Shown here: in pieces, positions 13,210 through 26,929 of the stretch | How positions within the stretch are numbered: the stretch's first letter is position 1 | How the letters are laid out: the number at the start of each line of letters is the position of its first letter | DNA from: Lophius americanus | Taxonomy: Eukaryota; Chordata; Actinopteri; Lophiiformes; Lophiidae | DNA length: 64,000 bases | Assembly (NCBI GenBank): GCA_037951165.1 | Contig: JBBDHG010000014.1 | Location: 1,077,501-1,141,500 of the forward strand | Reading direction: 5' to 3' | Notes under the pieces: generated by a model | Databases searched by the model: none | The model's input: the letters and a program-made list of their open reading frames with translations, nothing else | What the model was told of the DNA's origin: nothing | Made by a program: the position numbers and the translations under genes

Positions 13210-15430
13210 GACTCGATGAGACGTTCTTGTCAAATACCTCAATCTAATACATCATCATATGTTATTTTCCTGTCTGAACATGTTTCACTGTACTTGGAAA
13301 AACTAGATCTTACAGTCCATTTTTGCTTTTTTCTCATTAGAATTTTACTTTCTCTGGTTCATCATATGAGTGAAGTGGTTTCATGGAATCATATTTTTTT
13401 TGTGAGAATTGGAATGCACAATGTCAGAATGACTTTATGTGAGTGTTATATAATGAGGATTCAGAGCATGAGCGGTTTAATCCAGAGGAATCTGTTCTGG
13501 GATGGGATTTAACATGGAAGCATAGTGTTTGTGTTTGTTTTTGCAGACTCGGTGAGTGGGAGGGGCTTCCACGCTCTACGCACACTGGGGATTTGAAGTT
13601 ACGGCATTAATTCATCTACATATTTTTTTAGTGTTAAAAATGAATGTATTTGACATTTCCGGTGCTGAACACGCCTCACTGATGTTTGTTTGAACCTGTT
13701 TTAAAGCTACACTAACAGGCAGTAGATAACATTAGAAAAGAATTACAACAACTTTTAAGGTTATTGGGGTTTGATGAGAGATACAAAGCAAATATTGAAA
13801 TTGATTCTGGATCTCGTCTCTGGCCAGCTAATGAATGTGAGTCAAATAGTTAGCCTTCTTTTAGTTGTCTCTTGGTCTGCATTTATTTATAAATACTTCC
13901 GCTAAGAAGGTCATGTTTTCACCAGTGACTGTTTCTGGTGTTGCTTGTTTGTTTGCAGGCTTACACAAAACTGATAGATTTTCATGGAGCTTAGTGAGAG
14001 GGTTAGAGCGAGTCGGGGGAGGAGTCCATTAAATGGCTGCGTGGATTTGGTTAGAAGGTGCTGACTCTGATTTTTTCTCACTTCTGTGACCATTGCAAGA
14101 TAAGGCTTTATGATGGTTTTCAACCAGTTACATATGAACTGGTTATTGGGTTACTGTGAAACTGGGTGAGAGGGTTTGACATGTGCCAAGGAGGATTTAT
14201 TCATGTTTTGATGTGGATCCAGATAAAGGGGTAGTTCCAGGATTTTTGTTTTACATTCTTCAATGGGGTCAAGATATGAATAATTTAATTCCATCAAATC
14301 CAGTGGAATGATATTATATAAACAGTTAGACGACAGAGCAGATGGACTAACTGACAACAGAACTGACCGGAGAGTCGTGCGACTATGTGGTGCTAAGTTG
14401 AAAGAGTATAGCCGTTTTCTACAACAAATACTAAGCCTTTTGTTCATTTTATGTAACGTCAGCATTCCTTATCACCATGGTAACAGCTATTCTTCCTTGG
14501 GTCTACACAAAGGTCACTAAAGAAGACTAAAACAATGCAATAAAACATATTGGACATGCCCCCTCACATGAAAGAGAATACAAATCTATGACGTCACATC
14601 AGGAAAAGAAAGAGGAAAAAAATAAAACTTCTTCCATGGCCTCAATATGTGAAATCTTATCATTTGCATAATACAAAGGAGGGTTAGTGTTGCATCATGG
14701 GACAGATTTCAACATTTTTCCGAAAATTTCTATTTCTAATAATAACGATTGAACTTATTTTCACAGAACTTGGTGGGATATAATTTAGGAAAGACCCCTT
14801 TAAACTCTAAAATTAACTAGGATTTATTTTGGTAACACAACATTATTGGATAGGACATGGCAAACCGAGACGGTGGGGCATGGGTCAGATTGTCTAAGCA
14901 TACATGTTCAGGATCTGTCATGCTTTACAGAGTACACTTTATGCTCCAGTGAGTGGTATTCAAGTTCACACAGTACCTACAGGTACCTCCCAGCATGCTC
15001 TGCTGTGTTTGCCAGCGTATAAATAGCTGCCTGTGGATATTAGTTATAGGCTAATGGAGGAGCATGAAATATATTTACTTCTTAAACCAAAAGTATGAGC
15101 CAAAATAAGATAAGGATCCAGTGCGTAGGAGTAAGCTCAACATTCAGTGTGGTTTTATCTTTAACCAGCCTTTTTACAGACCAGAATAGTTTTATTTACA
15201 TATAAAATACACAATGACGGCCACAAAAGCTAAATCTGTCAGTGGCTGTAGAATAACGCACAGAATAACTGCAATATTTTGAACTTGAAACTATTTCCTG
15301 TGAAACATAACTTTGTAAAGAAGTTACATGATTTTATGCAAAATAGTATATAGTACAGTAATAATTGTCATATCATCACGAAAGAAATGAACAAACACAT
15401 GAAAGCAGGGTCAGGAGATTCAGGGATCCA
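13210..15430. other. gramd2a intron 1, no further features
   Basis: Open frames of 60-104 codons on both strands lack recognisable domains or splice context. AT-rich intronic DNA. Confidence 0.4.
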
Positions 15431-15434
15431 GTCC

Positions 15435-15725
15435 CCAGAGATTCATATCCCTGGAAAGTTGTGATATTATGGAATAATCATCGCTGCGTCGATGGAAAAC
15501 CGCCGCAGATGCTTCGTGTTAACGCGATTACTCAAAAACTATTGTAAGGATCATTACCTCCGCCAAGTAGGTTATATTTTCACTCCAGTTTCTGTGTCTG
15601 TTTGTTTGTATTCTTGTCTGTTTGATTATTCAAGAGCAGGATTAAGGAAAAAACTACTATGGACTTGCATGAAATTTTAACCAGAGATAGGTTTTCACAT
15701 ATCCTAGAGGTGATTACATTTTGGT
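15435..15725 (+). repeat. dispersed repeat with accgccgcagatg block, copy 1
   Basis: tgatattatggaat, then accgccgcagatgcttcgtg and a gttaac..actcaaa block, shared with 44650-45010. It continues into cattacctccgccaagtagg, the start of another very common teleost repeat (inverted copy at 20690-20850). Confidence 0.5.
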
Positions 15726-17940
15726 GAAGTTACATATCGCAGCATTTGAAATGAAATAAAATAATGCTTATAATAAAAATGCTTAATAATAAGCAGTTTG
15801 GAGTAGTTATGTCACAATGTGACTTTTCTGCTTTTGTTCCTCTGATGTTTTTTTGGGGTTGGAAATGGGAGCTCAGTGGGCTAAACAGAGTCGCTGAAGT
15901 GGAAGGTGCAAGAGACAACTTGCTACAGAGTATCTGAAACATATTTGTTGCAGTAGTTTGTAGATTTAGAGGCTGGGAATAACATGGACACTAATGGAGG
16001 AATTTTCATTAATATTTCCTTATAGTTTTGATTGATAAGTGATGTCTGAATAGCTGTCCAGAATCCCAGTATGGGAGTGAAAACTATTTTTGTTGTACCC
16101 CTTCCTGTTTTGTAACAGTAAGCTTGATATACAGTACTTTCTTTCTTTTACCTTTAGTTAGTTGGGATATTTGAAGATTGTTTTGTTTGGCGTTTTAAGC
16201 CACACCAACACCAAAAATAATAAATTAATTCTGTTTGGACAGCAGTTTAGGGGGTCATTGTTGGGAGTTTGGCAAAGAGAGGAGCTTTTTTGTTTCTCCT
16301 ATACTGAATATCAGAACAAACTCTTTGGAGTTTGAAACCAGTCTGACGTTTGTTCTCTCAGAGTCAAATGACATAAATTAATATTCCCATTTCACTGAAT
16401 TATCCTTTAAAAAGGATTGTTTCAAGCTTCGATGAGGAGAAATGACATCTTTGATTTTAAGCTCGGGGGGGACTTTGAATATTCCTCGACTCTTTTATCA
16501 TTCCTATCTGCGCTCATGCAGGCTTTGAAGTCTCCATCCATTCCTGTCAGATCTTTTAGCCCCAATTTCCCCTCCTCCAGCTACATTATTGACTCATGGT
16601 CCTCTTCCAAACCGGCCACCGGTGGGAGGTGTTCACTTTCTAATTTCGGATTCAATTTCGGATTCTTCGCGCTTATAATGAGTTTCACCGTTCAGCCTCA
16701 CAGCCAAGGGCACCGATATACACTGGCAAAGACACATGAACATGTAGACTTAAACACACACACACACACACTAAGACACATAGCAGGCAACAGAAAATTT
16801 TGCTCACAGGGCTATAACCATAGCTTTAGTTTTACACCAAATCAACGGCCTCTGAAATGAAGGTCCGGATCAAAGACACTTGCTCCTGCTCTGTGGGGAT
16901 TCTGAGGTTATTACACCTCATTATATCTCTTGTGCTGGACCCGCTTCATGTACAAAATGTGATCTGCAATCCACCCAGCCTCCTGACACATGGAAAACCA
17001 AATTAGTTTGCTGCTTCTGCTCCATCAAAACCTTTCAGAAACACTTTTCATTTCAGCTAAAATTCACTGGTTCCCCCATGAACACCGTGATCTTATCTCA
17101 AACCCACTGAATAACGTCTAAAATAAACCTCCGGTGACATTTTAGTGGAGCTAGATTTCACCGTTGCGTCTGTTATATAAACAGATCATCATTTCCCAGC
17201 ACAGCCTTGTTTAAACCCTTTGAAACAATGCATTCACTGCTCCCCTAATGGCATGACAGGAATTGCTTGCTGCTTTTTTTCCCCTCTTATTCCGGCCTTG
17301 ATATACCAGCAGTATTGATTAAGACCTGGACCTTGTGTAAAAGACAGAGACAGATGGAGAGTAAGAGCGCGGACTAGAGAGCCGGTTAGTCCCCACAGAG
17401 CTTCCTGTGTTTTTAATAATCACTCCCTTCTCTCCACCTGGGAGTGCAAAGCCACTGTGGATCCTATTAATAGGCAGCAACCAGCAGGCAGAGCAGCACA
17501 CATGCACTATTGTTCACAACATGGTCACAAGATAGCGGCTTGTATTTACTAGGAGGTTGACCGTAATGGCGAATATAATGAATTGGCACATGGAAAGTAA
17601 TTATACGGTGGAAAGGTTAAAGAGAGAGTAACTTCTGACTTCTCTTCCGACCTCATTCTGATGTCATAGATCAGTTATTAGACGTCCTGTATTCTAAGGT
17701 CATCTGAATTGCATTTTTTCTATGTTGATACAAGCAAATATTTTCACATGGCTCGCACCAAAACAGTGCCGTTATGTGAGATGTTTCAGGAAGGATTATA
17801 TCTGGTGTAATACTCAAAATATTTTCATGCAGATTTAATTTGTGTTAGCTTTACTTTATTATTTGTTTTTTTCAGACATTTTAAACTATGTTATTGCTTT
17901 AGCTCAATTTAGAGTAACTGTTTAAGCTAAATCTGATTTT
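15726..17940. other. gramd2a intron 1, no recognisable gene
   Basis: A 147-codon + frame at 16417-16860 has no domain I recognise and no splice or conservation signal I can judge. A short (CA)9 lies at 16754. Confidence 0.35.
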
Positions 17941-17944
17941 TTTT

Positions 17945-18078
17945 TTTCGAGTGTGGGAGGCAGCTACAACAGAACCCATGCAGACACAGTGACATCATCG
18001 GAACTCCACACAGAGAGCCCCAAGATTGGGGTTTCGAACACAGAACCTTCCTGCCGTAAAGCACATTGCTACTGTACA
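17945..18078 (-). repeat. tRNA-derived SINE
   Basis: Read inverted: B box-like gttcgaaaccccaatc, then ctctgtgtggagttccgatg and cctcccacact, the body of the SINE also found at 48803. Confidence 0.6.
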
Positions 18079-19259
18079 ACAACAAAGTGACACATTTGTC
18101 AACGCACACACACAGAGGACAGGACAGTCTGCCCATCTTAAATTGCAAAATATAAATATTCAAATTACATTTCATCAAGTGAAATAATCTTATTTAAATA
18201 TAGAGTGATGTAAAATAAAATGCATAAAACATAAAAACACGATTTAAAGAAACATTAAATAAACACCAGATTGTAAAATTTAATATTTACAAGGGGTCAG
18301 AATAATCTTTTCATGGTATATGAAGTACACTCTACCAGGACTGTTTTTTATTAAATTGATGTTTGCCTGTGGAAAATATAAGCAGTGACATTAAAAAAGG
18401 ATTTCCGTTTTAAATGGTGCAGGAGGGAAAAGGTTTGCCACTGAAGAGCTTTTAGACGGATTCAGGGTGGATTTTCTTACTGCTGTTTGAAGATAATATG
18501 TGATGTAAAGTGAGGGATGTATGAGTGCATACCTTATGTGTGCAGCAGATCCAGCAGGAGAGCTGGCATTGATGGAACAGCTGCACCACTCTCCTTTATC
18601 CAACAGCTTATACACACACACGCACACACACACAAAGGGAACATCTGTCAGCCCCGTCTGCGCTCTAATATTTTAACCCTGCTTTAGTCTTTTTCCAGCC
18701 TGAGCTGTGAATCCCTGTCAGCCTCTGATTCTCTAAAACTAAGGAGAAGAGAAAATCTTCTTCTTCTTTTGAATCCTCCAAATTGGATTTCATCTGGATT
18801 TTTGACTTGGTACGGGTTTAACTCCAGATGCTTCACCTGATGCAACCCTCTACGAAGAACTCTGACCCCTAAGAGTCTAATAATAATCATCATCTTCATA
18901 ATCCCAAGTTATAATAACAAATGTTATATAACTCAATTCTACTTCTGTCATCCGGGGCATGTTCTCGGGTATGTCCATGTTATGCTATGATTATGCTACT
19001 TCAAACTATATCCTACTGTTATAAGACTGTTATAATACTATTACTGTACTACATAATGTTTTATCAACTTAATTGTTTTTTGTATTCTATGCTTATTCTG
19101 ATAAGTAGGTAATAAAAGGTAAAAGGGTTAGGGGTTGTTCAGGGTTCAATGGTAACAGGTGATCAGTATCAGGATCATCCTGGCAAGGCCCGCTGATCAA
19201 TGTTCATCAATTCATTAAACACATGGTCGTATAAAGGACACAACTACATGGATTCATCA
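18079..19259. other. gramd2a intron 1, no features
   Basis: AT-rich DNA with a short CA run at 18612-18635. Nothing else supported. Confidence 0.4.
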
Positions 19260-19645
19260 GTCACGTCAGTTTGATTTACTGTATATAGCACCAAATTAAC
19301 AATAACATCAACAAACCTTATCTCAAAGTGCTTTCCAAAAAGAGACTGTGAGTCTAGACTGTACGCTTTATTCTTTATTCCACAGAATAAACAGCCCTTT
19401 AAAGGGCAGAAACCTCCAGCAGACCCCGATATAGGGATATAGGGTGGACAGCCTGCTGCCTTGACCGATTTGGTGGAGAGAGAGACAGGGAGAGAGGGAG
19501 GTGAGAGGGAGAGATAGATGGTGGGAGAGAGGAGGATTGCGAGAGCGAGGGAGTGGGCAAGGGAGAGAGAGAACGAGAGGAGGTGGGGAAGGGACATGGA
19601 CACAAACAGGTACATACAGTAACATCAGTAAGATCATTTACAAAC
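19260..19645 (+). repeat. degenerate copy of the 11366 repeat plus GA-rich tract
   Basis: tgatttactgtatatagcac, then ctcaaagtgctttccaaaaa and gggcagaaacctccagcaga align with 11393-11580. A (GA)-rich tract (19478-19580) follows, whose complement gives the Ser/Leu/Pro-rich - strand frames, which I regard as spurious. Confidence 0.55.
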
Positions 19646-21700
19646 GTTTTTATTGACATTAATAATTAATGCTTCGGACAAATATTATTGTCGGAAACAT
19701 TTTATCTTTATATCTTAAAACTTAAAATGATAATAGCATTACACATATGTATTTCCACTGCCATTTTAAGTTTAACTCCTAAATGTTAATGTTCTGATGA
19801 TGACATTGGAGATTTTCTACGGCTTAAGACACTTTTTTTCCCGTGCATTCAGAGGTAAAAACCGTCTCATAGAGAAATCAATATTTCCTGACATCTTTAT
19901 AGTGGTTCCATCAAGCAAAGCATCATTTCCTCTGTGTCTCATGGTGCGAGGCAGAGCAGTGTAGAAAGCAGCAGCAGAGCGGAGGAGGGTTGTTATGGCG
20001 TTGGTTTCTTCCTTCAGAGCAGCGACGCCGACAGTCCCGCTGCTGCACAGGAAACCGTTTTAACACTATCACACCTCGCTGTGTATTCTGTCAAGGAGAA
20101 TACGGTAATGCTGTCACGTTACGATATAGCATGAAGTGTAGCACTGCCGTGTTGACAAGCATCCTGCATTAGGTAGATCATCATTTAAAGACTGTTTGTG
20201 CTGTTTTTTAATAAATATATACATATTTTGTAAACAGAAAATAGGTTTAATTTATAATATCTTCGGTTGATAGTCAACCACTTACTATAATCAAAAGTTC
20301 TATAGTAGAAGAAAAAAATATTGATACCTTTGAGTACTTATGAAACTAGAAGAAACACTCAGAGGGCGTAAACCTTTGCCAAGGCACGACAGTACCCCAG
20401 TGTTAGGGAAAATTCACGTAGATTTCTACATTAATGTCAGAGTTATTGCCATCCTCTAAATCTACCGACAACTCCAACAAACTCTCTTGAGTATCTCTTA
20501 AATTCTCCGTAGCCGGTCAACTTCTGCGCCATCCACTACAGCGTCTCTGTTAAGCCCACTAGCCCACAGCTCCTCCCCCAAAGGAACATCAAAGGAGTCA
20601 AAGGCACAAAGGCAAGCAATAGCCAAATTGCTACATCACTACTCTAAGTATCTTATTCTTTTATAGCATTTTTTTTCATTTTATTCTAAATGCTGCAAAA
20701 TGTAACATCAACAAAATTTTAAAACCAAAAAACCTACCTGAGCAAATTTCATGCAAGTCTGTTCTGTGGTTTTTTCCGTAATGTTGCTCACAAATAGACA
20801 AACAAACAAACAAGAGTGAAAACAAAACCTCCTTGGTGGAGGTAATTATTATGAAGTGCAATATTTCTTTGAAAGTAAGTTAAGGTTTGACTGTAAGCCT
20901 CATCCTGATTACTACGGTATTTTCCCCATAAGATAACATTCAGACTGATGAGTGCACACTGGTGCACACTGGGAGAGCAGCATGTACGAGCGACTCTACA
21001 GCAAATAAACACACGGTGATCAGACCAATCTTATTGCTCACTGATGGCAGTTTAAAAATGTTTACGTCAGAATTTTGCATGCTAATGTTGAGAATCCCAA
21101 TAAATCATGGTAAATGTGTGGTTTGCTGCTAAAGACGTATTCAGGCTCATTTTGCTCCCCTCAGCCCACACCGTTCTCTGCTGCAGAGTATGAAGGATGG
21201 TTGCCATGGCGTGCGATAACCCATCAGTGCAAACACGAAGCAGCAGTTTAGCTCTGCTAGCATGTCTCTTTTATCTCCTCTTGTGTCATTATGTTGCTGT
21301 CAATCATCTTCAGGTGCTCTCACAGAGAGAGACACAGGAAAATGCCAAAACTTAATCCCTCTAAAACATTTAACCTTTCAGACTCCGGCACTGAACGCAC
21401 TCTGTCCTCTTTAACTGGAACAGCAGCTCATTTCACTGACATTTTCTACAGAGGGTGGATTCAAGCGTAGTTTTATATTAGCAGTAGGTATGAGTGTGTC
21501 ATCTGCCAGTGTGTATTGGTGTGTTTGTGTTCATGTCTTCTCATTATAATGAGAACATCATGTCTAATCTCCTGCTGCAGTCACAACCGCTAATAGTTTA
21601 TGCTGCGTTTCACAGCCTTTTCCTCCCTGCTGTCATGCACTCACTGGTGATTAACTTGTCATGTGGCAGCTTTGACCTGACGAGGATATTATCCTCACTC
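19646..21700. other. gramd2a intron 1, one repeat, no gene
   Basis: Contains an inverted copy (20690-20850) of the cattacctccgccaa repeat family (acctccttggtggaggtaat at its end). Otherwise unremarkable. Confidence 0.4.
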
Positions 21701-21715
21701 CACATGTTCACAGAT

Positions 21716-21819
<104 letters not shown>

Positions 21820-21974
21820 CCACTAAAAGCTATGACACGTGTCATGTTGCCAGATGAAGAAGTCAACACATCTCCAAATGTGATGATTCCAACATTCATG
21901 CACTGAGAGCGAAACCTACATGTTTAGTTGTGTCATTATTATAAGTTCTAACTGTATTCTTGGTTTGCTCACAG

Positions 21975-22032
21975 GTTACAGCTGATCGAGGACCTGTCTA
22001 ATGAAGACGTGAAGAAGTGTTACCGGGGCTCG
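21975..22032 (+). CDS. gramd2a: gramd2a coding exon 2
   Basis: A 58-nt exon encoding residues 32-51 (LQLIEDLSNEDVKKCYRGS after the split Arg). The acidic stretch followed by KKC matches the short segment before the GRAM domain in mammalian GRAMD2A (LKGEEIKKC). Acceptor ctcacag and donor CG|gtgagt are good. Entry phase is 2 and exit phase 0. Because 58 is not a multiple of three, skipping it would shift the frame. A (CA)n tract ends about 155 bp upstream and a (TG)n tract starts about 1.9 kb downstream. Confidence 0.85.
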
Positions 22033-22911
22033 GTGAGTCTCCGCTTCTTCGGTTGTTCCCTAGAGACTTTGTTAGATTATTAACATTTAACTGCTTCCTT
22101 TATGTTTCAATCTCCATAACTTGCTTCCTCCATGATCTCAGCACTCCTTTATCATTTGTCTGAAACCCAAAACTTGACCACAGCAGTGATGTGCTGTTTG
22201 GCTTTGCGACTAAACGATCCATGATGTTCTCATGAATGAATAAATAAAGGGATTATGAGTCAGAGGCAGAAAGGATAGTTTAGCAGAATCAGAAGACGTC
22301 ACCATCGAGCGTCACTCAAAAATCGACCAGTAGAAGAAAGTGATGAAATGTGACATTTCTGTTTCATCCAGCTGTTTAACCCTCTGGAGTCGGAGGTCAG
22401 GCTAGGGTCAAGGTTAAAAGCTGAACCTTTGCATAACGCACTAAATAATGTTCAACAGGCCAGTGTTTGGTATAATTTATTTTGTAGCACATCACCTCCA
22501 TGACATGTCAGTTATTTCTTCTCTTTAAGAAACCGTACCCACACTGAACCCAAAAGCATGTTGGCAAAATCCTTGTGATCGATCGGAGCATTACTTAAAA
22601 CTTAATGTTTATTCCAGAATAAAAGTGCCACTCGCACCTGATTTGAAAACGATATTTTTTTTGGGATTCTTTAAGACATTTTTTCTAATGTTTTAGTGAC
22701 ATATTTATTTTCCGTAATGTTTAATTATCCTAAAATACAGAACAGAGCCTGCATTATTTACGTTGTTTTCTACGTGTTGCCTTTTTCCAAAAAGTAGACA
22801 CAGAATAAACTTTCCCCCTCTCTGCTAACTTTCGTTCCCTGATTTGGTCTAAATTCTAAATTTGTACTTGTTTTGACAGCACCTTTGGTGACAGTCACCT
22901 GTCAATACTTT

Positions 22912-23015
22912 TGTCAAGGGTGTACGCCTTCTCTCATCAAATGTCAGCTGGGAAAGGCTCCAGCCCCCGGAACCCTAATCAGGATGAAAGATTAAATGAA
23001 CAAATGTTTTTGTTT
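22912..23015 (+). repeat. tRNA-derived SINE 3' end
   Basis: tcatcaaatgtcagctggga then ggctccagcccc and an aaatgaacaaatg tail. This is the 3' part of the SINE family at 48803/49574. Confidence 0.6.
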
Positions 23016-23948
23016 ATTTTCTCAACCATTATCTCATGTAATAATGATAGTGGTAATAAGTCACTAAATAACAACTACGAATCCGACCCTCTCAGGATCT
23101 ATTTAATACCGTGAGAAATAATGTCATGTGGTTAAAATGGAAAAATTGTCCCATGTTTTAAACTTATCATCATCAAAGTCCCTTAGTTGGTTTTTTGGGA
23201 ATGACGGACCTGCTGCTATCCTGCTCAGTGTTTTTAGTATAACAGAAACAAACATGTCAACCTTATCACTGCGTTATTCCTGAGTTCAGCTAGGATATAA
23301 TTAAATGGTTTGGTCCTGCCGGGCTCTCCTCTAATAGTGATAGATGAAGCCCCCTCCATCTTTGTTACCTACTCTAATTGCCATAGTCCAGAAGGACTAA
23401 GGCACTGAGCTAAAAAGGAATAGCATGAGCTAATAATAGAAAGACAAGAACAAGAACGACAGACAACAGAAAACCGAGTAAATTTGAGTCAAGGGAGAAA
23501 ACAGACGAGATACAGGGAGGGCCAGAAAAATGGTGAAAGGTCTTCTGGTGGCAGAAATGTTTGGAACTGAAGGTGTGTTTGAGCAGGAAGAGGAATGAAT
23601 GAGAACACTTGTGCCTTCAGGGAGAGAAATGTAGGATTTGCTAGAAGAGTGGCAATTTTAAGGTTGTCGATACAGACGGGATAAGAAATGAATATTGGGG
23701 CAGATGAAGGTATAGAAAAGTCTTCAAGTGAGAGTAATGTGGAGTGGCTATATGTCTGAGAGTGGGTGTTGTTTTTGTCAGCTCAGAATGATGAAGGGCA
23801 GATTGTGTGTGGAGGGAGAAGGAGGGAGAAGCAGTGGGAGGGTGTCTGCCGGGTGCTGCAAAGTGTGGAGTCACTGGCGGTGTATCTGAGAGAAAGAGAG
23901 CCTTGTAACTCAGGCATTGCTACTGTAACTCTCCACATAGTGCAGGTC

Positions 23949-23973
23949 TATGTGTGTGTGTGCGTGTGCGTGT

Positions 23974-24043
<70 letters not shown>

Positions 24044-24058
24044 GTGTACGTGTGTGTA
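23949..24058 (+). repeat. (TG)n microsatellite downstream of exon 2
   Basis: About 110 bp of TG with a few GC/TA interruptions near its ends; 317 bp before exon 3. Confidence 0.98.
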
Positions 24059-24374
24059 GATTAGACGTAGATGCAAGGAGGCAGTCCTCCATCTCGGCCC
24101 AGGATACTGACTGGTGACAGGGGAACAGTGTGTGTCTTGCAGTGGCTTACTCCAGGCCTTGGATGTGCGCGAGTGTGTGTGTGTGTACGGTGCCAACGTG
24201 CTGAGCCTGGTGCAGAGCTCGCGTCCGTTGAGGCAGAGGGTGGTGTCCGCGGCGAGCCGAGCCAGAGTGGCCAGTGCCGGTGGAATGGTCGGTGGTGGCA
24301 GAGGTGCTGGGGCTGTGGAGGCAGGCCGGTCCACCCAGGAGCTGCTCATGACTCTGCCCTGTCCCTCTGCACAG

Positions 24375-24447
24375 ACTGTCAGCAAGTACAACTCGCAGTA
24401 CCACAAACTGTTCCAGCTCGTACCCAAGGATGAGATCCTCATGAAAG
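24375..24447 (+). CDS. gramd2a: gramd2a coding exon 3 (start of GRAM domain)
   Basis: Encodes residues 52-75, TVSKYNSQYHKLFQLVPKDE and on, the conserved beginning of the GRAM fold (human equivalent ...NKYNQQYHKLFKDVP). Acceptor is tctgcacag and donor AAAG|gtactg; entry phase 0, exit phase 1. The frame also stays open for roughly 260 bp upstream of the acceptor, in GC-rich sequence, which could allow an alternative 5' end. Confidence 0.93.
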
Positions 24448-24879
24448 GTACTGCCCTCATCACCACACAGAAAACTTTCAGCCTGAATTCTGCTGCAGCG
24501 TCGTCAATCAACTTTTTAATGTTTGTGGATATGTCATGCTCCAGCTTTCCTAAAATGCATTTGATTTTGTTTCCATTTTCCGAATCCTTCCATCCTGTTT
24601 TGATTATTTATAATCAGTCCAATCGATATTTATACGGATTGATTCCAAAATCTGATGATTTCCGTGGCACGTGCCCCACCTAGTGTTATAGCAATAATCT
24701 GACTCACCCTTTAAAACTTTAATATTTCTCTGCATGGACAATATACAACTTGAATTAAATAAGATCAACCAGTGGGAAAAGTTTGGAATGTTTTTGGAAA
24801 ACTATTTGACCCTTATTAACCTTTTTTGTTGTATAAAGCTACGTAGTTAAAAAAAATAAAATCCTACTTATCAAATAGG

Positions 24880-25200
24880 ACTTTCTTAATAGCAGTGGTT
24901 AATGTCCCCTCCTCGATGGCCTCTTTGGCCGGCGGTGTCCCCCAGAACTCCTTCCTTGACCCCTTACTCTTAGTATGGGGTCTTCTTAGAAACAAGATAT
25001 AGAGACTCAAACTTTGCTCAACCAAACAGTTGAGCAGGGACGGTAAAGGCTTCACTTGGATCCAGACCTACACATAAACATTCTCGTTTTATGAAGAACC
25101 CTTATACCAAGTTTAATTAAAATCTTTCTGGCAGTTTTTGTGACAGACAGACAAACCGACAATGACCAAAACCCGACCTCCTAGGTTGTTAGTTGCTGCA
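24880..25200 (+). repeat. LINE RT fragment and adjoining dispersed repeat
   Basis: Bases near 24930-24972 translate as GVPQNSFLDPLL, a diverged copy of the GVPQGSVLGPLLF block of non-LTR reverse transcriptases. The following sequence contains the 25016 stem-loop and gacagacagacaaaccgac, typical of a fish dispersed repeat. Confidence 0.45.
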
Positions 25201-25387
25201 CAAATATGAATCAATTAATCCAAAAAATCTGATTTTTGTGGTTAAATGTAGGAAATCCTAATACTGAAGTACATACAACAGAAAAGTATAATTTAGTATA
25301 GTAACTTTCCATTTCTGCAGTAGCATAAGTACCTGCATATCAAAAGTCCTACATATATACTAATAAAAATGTATTTGGTTTAGTTGC

Positions 25388-25640
25388 TGTTTATTTCCTG
25401 GATTAATTCAAAAAAAGTTTTGGCAATATGTCCAGCTTCTTTTTTTTTTCCATTTCTTTCCTGCTTAGGATTAACCATCTGATTAGAATTCAGTCGGTTT
25501 CCTGGATGGCCAGCGTCTTCTGCACAGAATCAACTTCCTTGTTTGGAGAGTTCCACCTGGTTTAGCATAAACCTTGATGCCATTAAAATAGCAGCATGTA
25601 AAACCTCAGAGTGGAACGGCTGCAGATACCGATAACGCGG
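25388..25640 (+). repeat. intron 3 duplicated segment, copy A
   Basis: Aligns by eye with 28205-28450: shared blocks include tgtccagctt, accatctgatta, ggtttcctggatggcca-like and aaaccttgatgcca, then agcatgtaaa.cctcagag and tgcagatacc. Confidence 0.85.
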
Positions 25641-26279
25641 AGGGTCTATCAAATCCTTACTAAGATTTTATAGTTATTATACATTATATTTGTTCATATT
25701 GTTCTTAAGTTTTTTTTCAATTCTAGAATGGATGTGTGGAACGTTATAGTACCTTAAAATCTCGTTTAAGCCTCCTGTGTCACTATTCAAAGCTGTTAAA
25801 CTGAAATTATGATAAAAACCCTAAAAACAAGAGATTTGGTTGAAAAAACATCAAATAGTTTTCATTATCATTACAAAATACCTTTTAATGTTAGGTACTC
25901 ATATTCCTTACTGTAGTAGAAGTACAGTGTCTTGTGTAAAAATACTAAAACATTAGAAATAGTGAGAAAAAAAATAGAATTATTTATTCTGTTTCTTCAT
26001 TCAACTAGCAGTAAAAAAGTCCAGATTCTGAAACGTTCTCTACGTAAAAATAGAATAAAATTTTTTTAAAAAAGAAAAAAGCTGATTGAAGGACATATTT
26101 AGTAGAAAAGTAAGTAGAAAAAAACAAAAGTAGAAAAAACACTAACATCACACTTTTTCTGCATGGTCCAGTTTTCTTCTTTTTGGTCCATGATGTCAAA
26201 TCATGGACAAAAAATGGTTTTGTCGCCTCCTCCACCTCAGAGGGTTTGTGTTCATTCCATAACTTAAAAACTACTTCAT

Positions 26280-26590
26280 GGGTCATTCTCTAATTTTATA
26301 CCCACATAAGTCTTAGTGCGAGGACGAACTGGGCTGATTTGGCAAAAGGTCGGTTGAATAGGTCTGCCACTTGGAGTAGATTTATCTTTAAAGTTTTCCG
26401 GCCGTAATTTCTCAACCGTTCTGAATTCAGTCCATATTTGGTGCATGTGAATCACCTCCAGGAGATTTATCTCGAATATATCATATTTAACTCATATATA
26501 ATTCTAATAATTTAATCACTAAGTTGAGCTTTCTCACAAAACACTCAGCCGAAACTTCCCATTTAATAAGAGGAGTTCAAACAGAGTCAG
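26280..26590 (+). repeat. dispersed repeat, copy 2 of the 44650 family
   Basis: ttttatacccacataagtct, then gtgcgaggacgaactgggct, ggccgtaatttctcaaccgtt and caggagatttatct align with 44755-44945. Confidence 0.55.
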
Positions 26591-26929
26591 TCCTGATGTG
26601 GGGAAACCGCCTTGATGCAAAAAAATAAAATGAAATAAAATGATTATTATCGATTGAATTATTTCAGTTATCTATTTTATTTGAGCCAGTACTGAAAATT
26701 AAGGAGTAGAGAGCTCAGATATTTTTGTTTAAATGTAGGGAATAAAAAGTAAAAATAGATACTTTAGTAAAGCACAGATACCTGAAAATCTACTAAACTC
26801 TACTAAAATACAGTAACTTCCCATTTCAGCAGTGGCATCAGTACCTGCAAATAACAAGTTATACACAAATACATTTACACTATACATAGCTACTATTTTA
26901 CGAAGGAGTATTTGTGACTATTTGAAAAA

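Noticed and set aside
16417..16860. 147-codon + frame in intron 1
   Set aside because: No domain, no splice context I can defend, and normal for chance in this length of DNA.
19244..19659. Three overlapping Ser/Leu/Pro-rich - strand frames
   Set aside because: Arise from a GA-rich simple repeat in a dispersed repeat copy.
23910..24511. - strand frame of 187 codons opposite exon 3
   Set aside because: Shadow of the TG repeat and of GC-rich DNA around exon 3; no motif.
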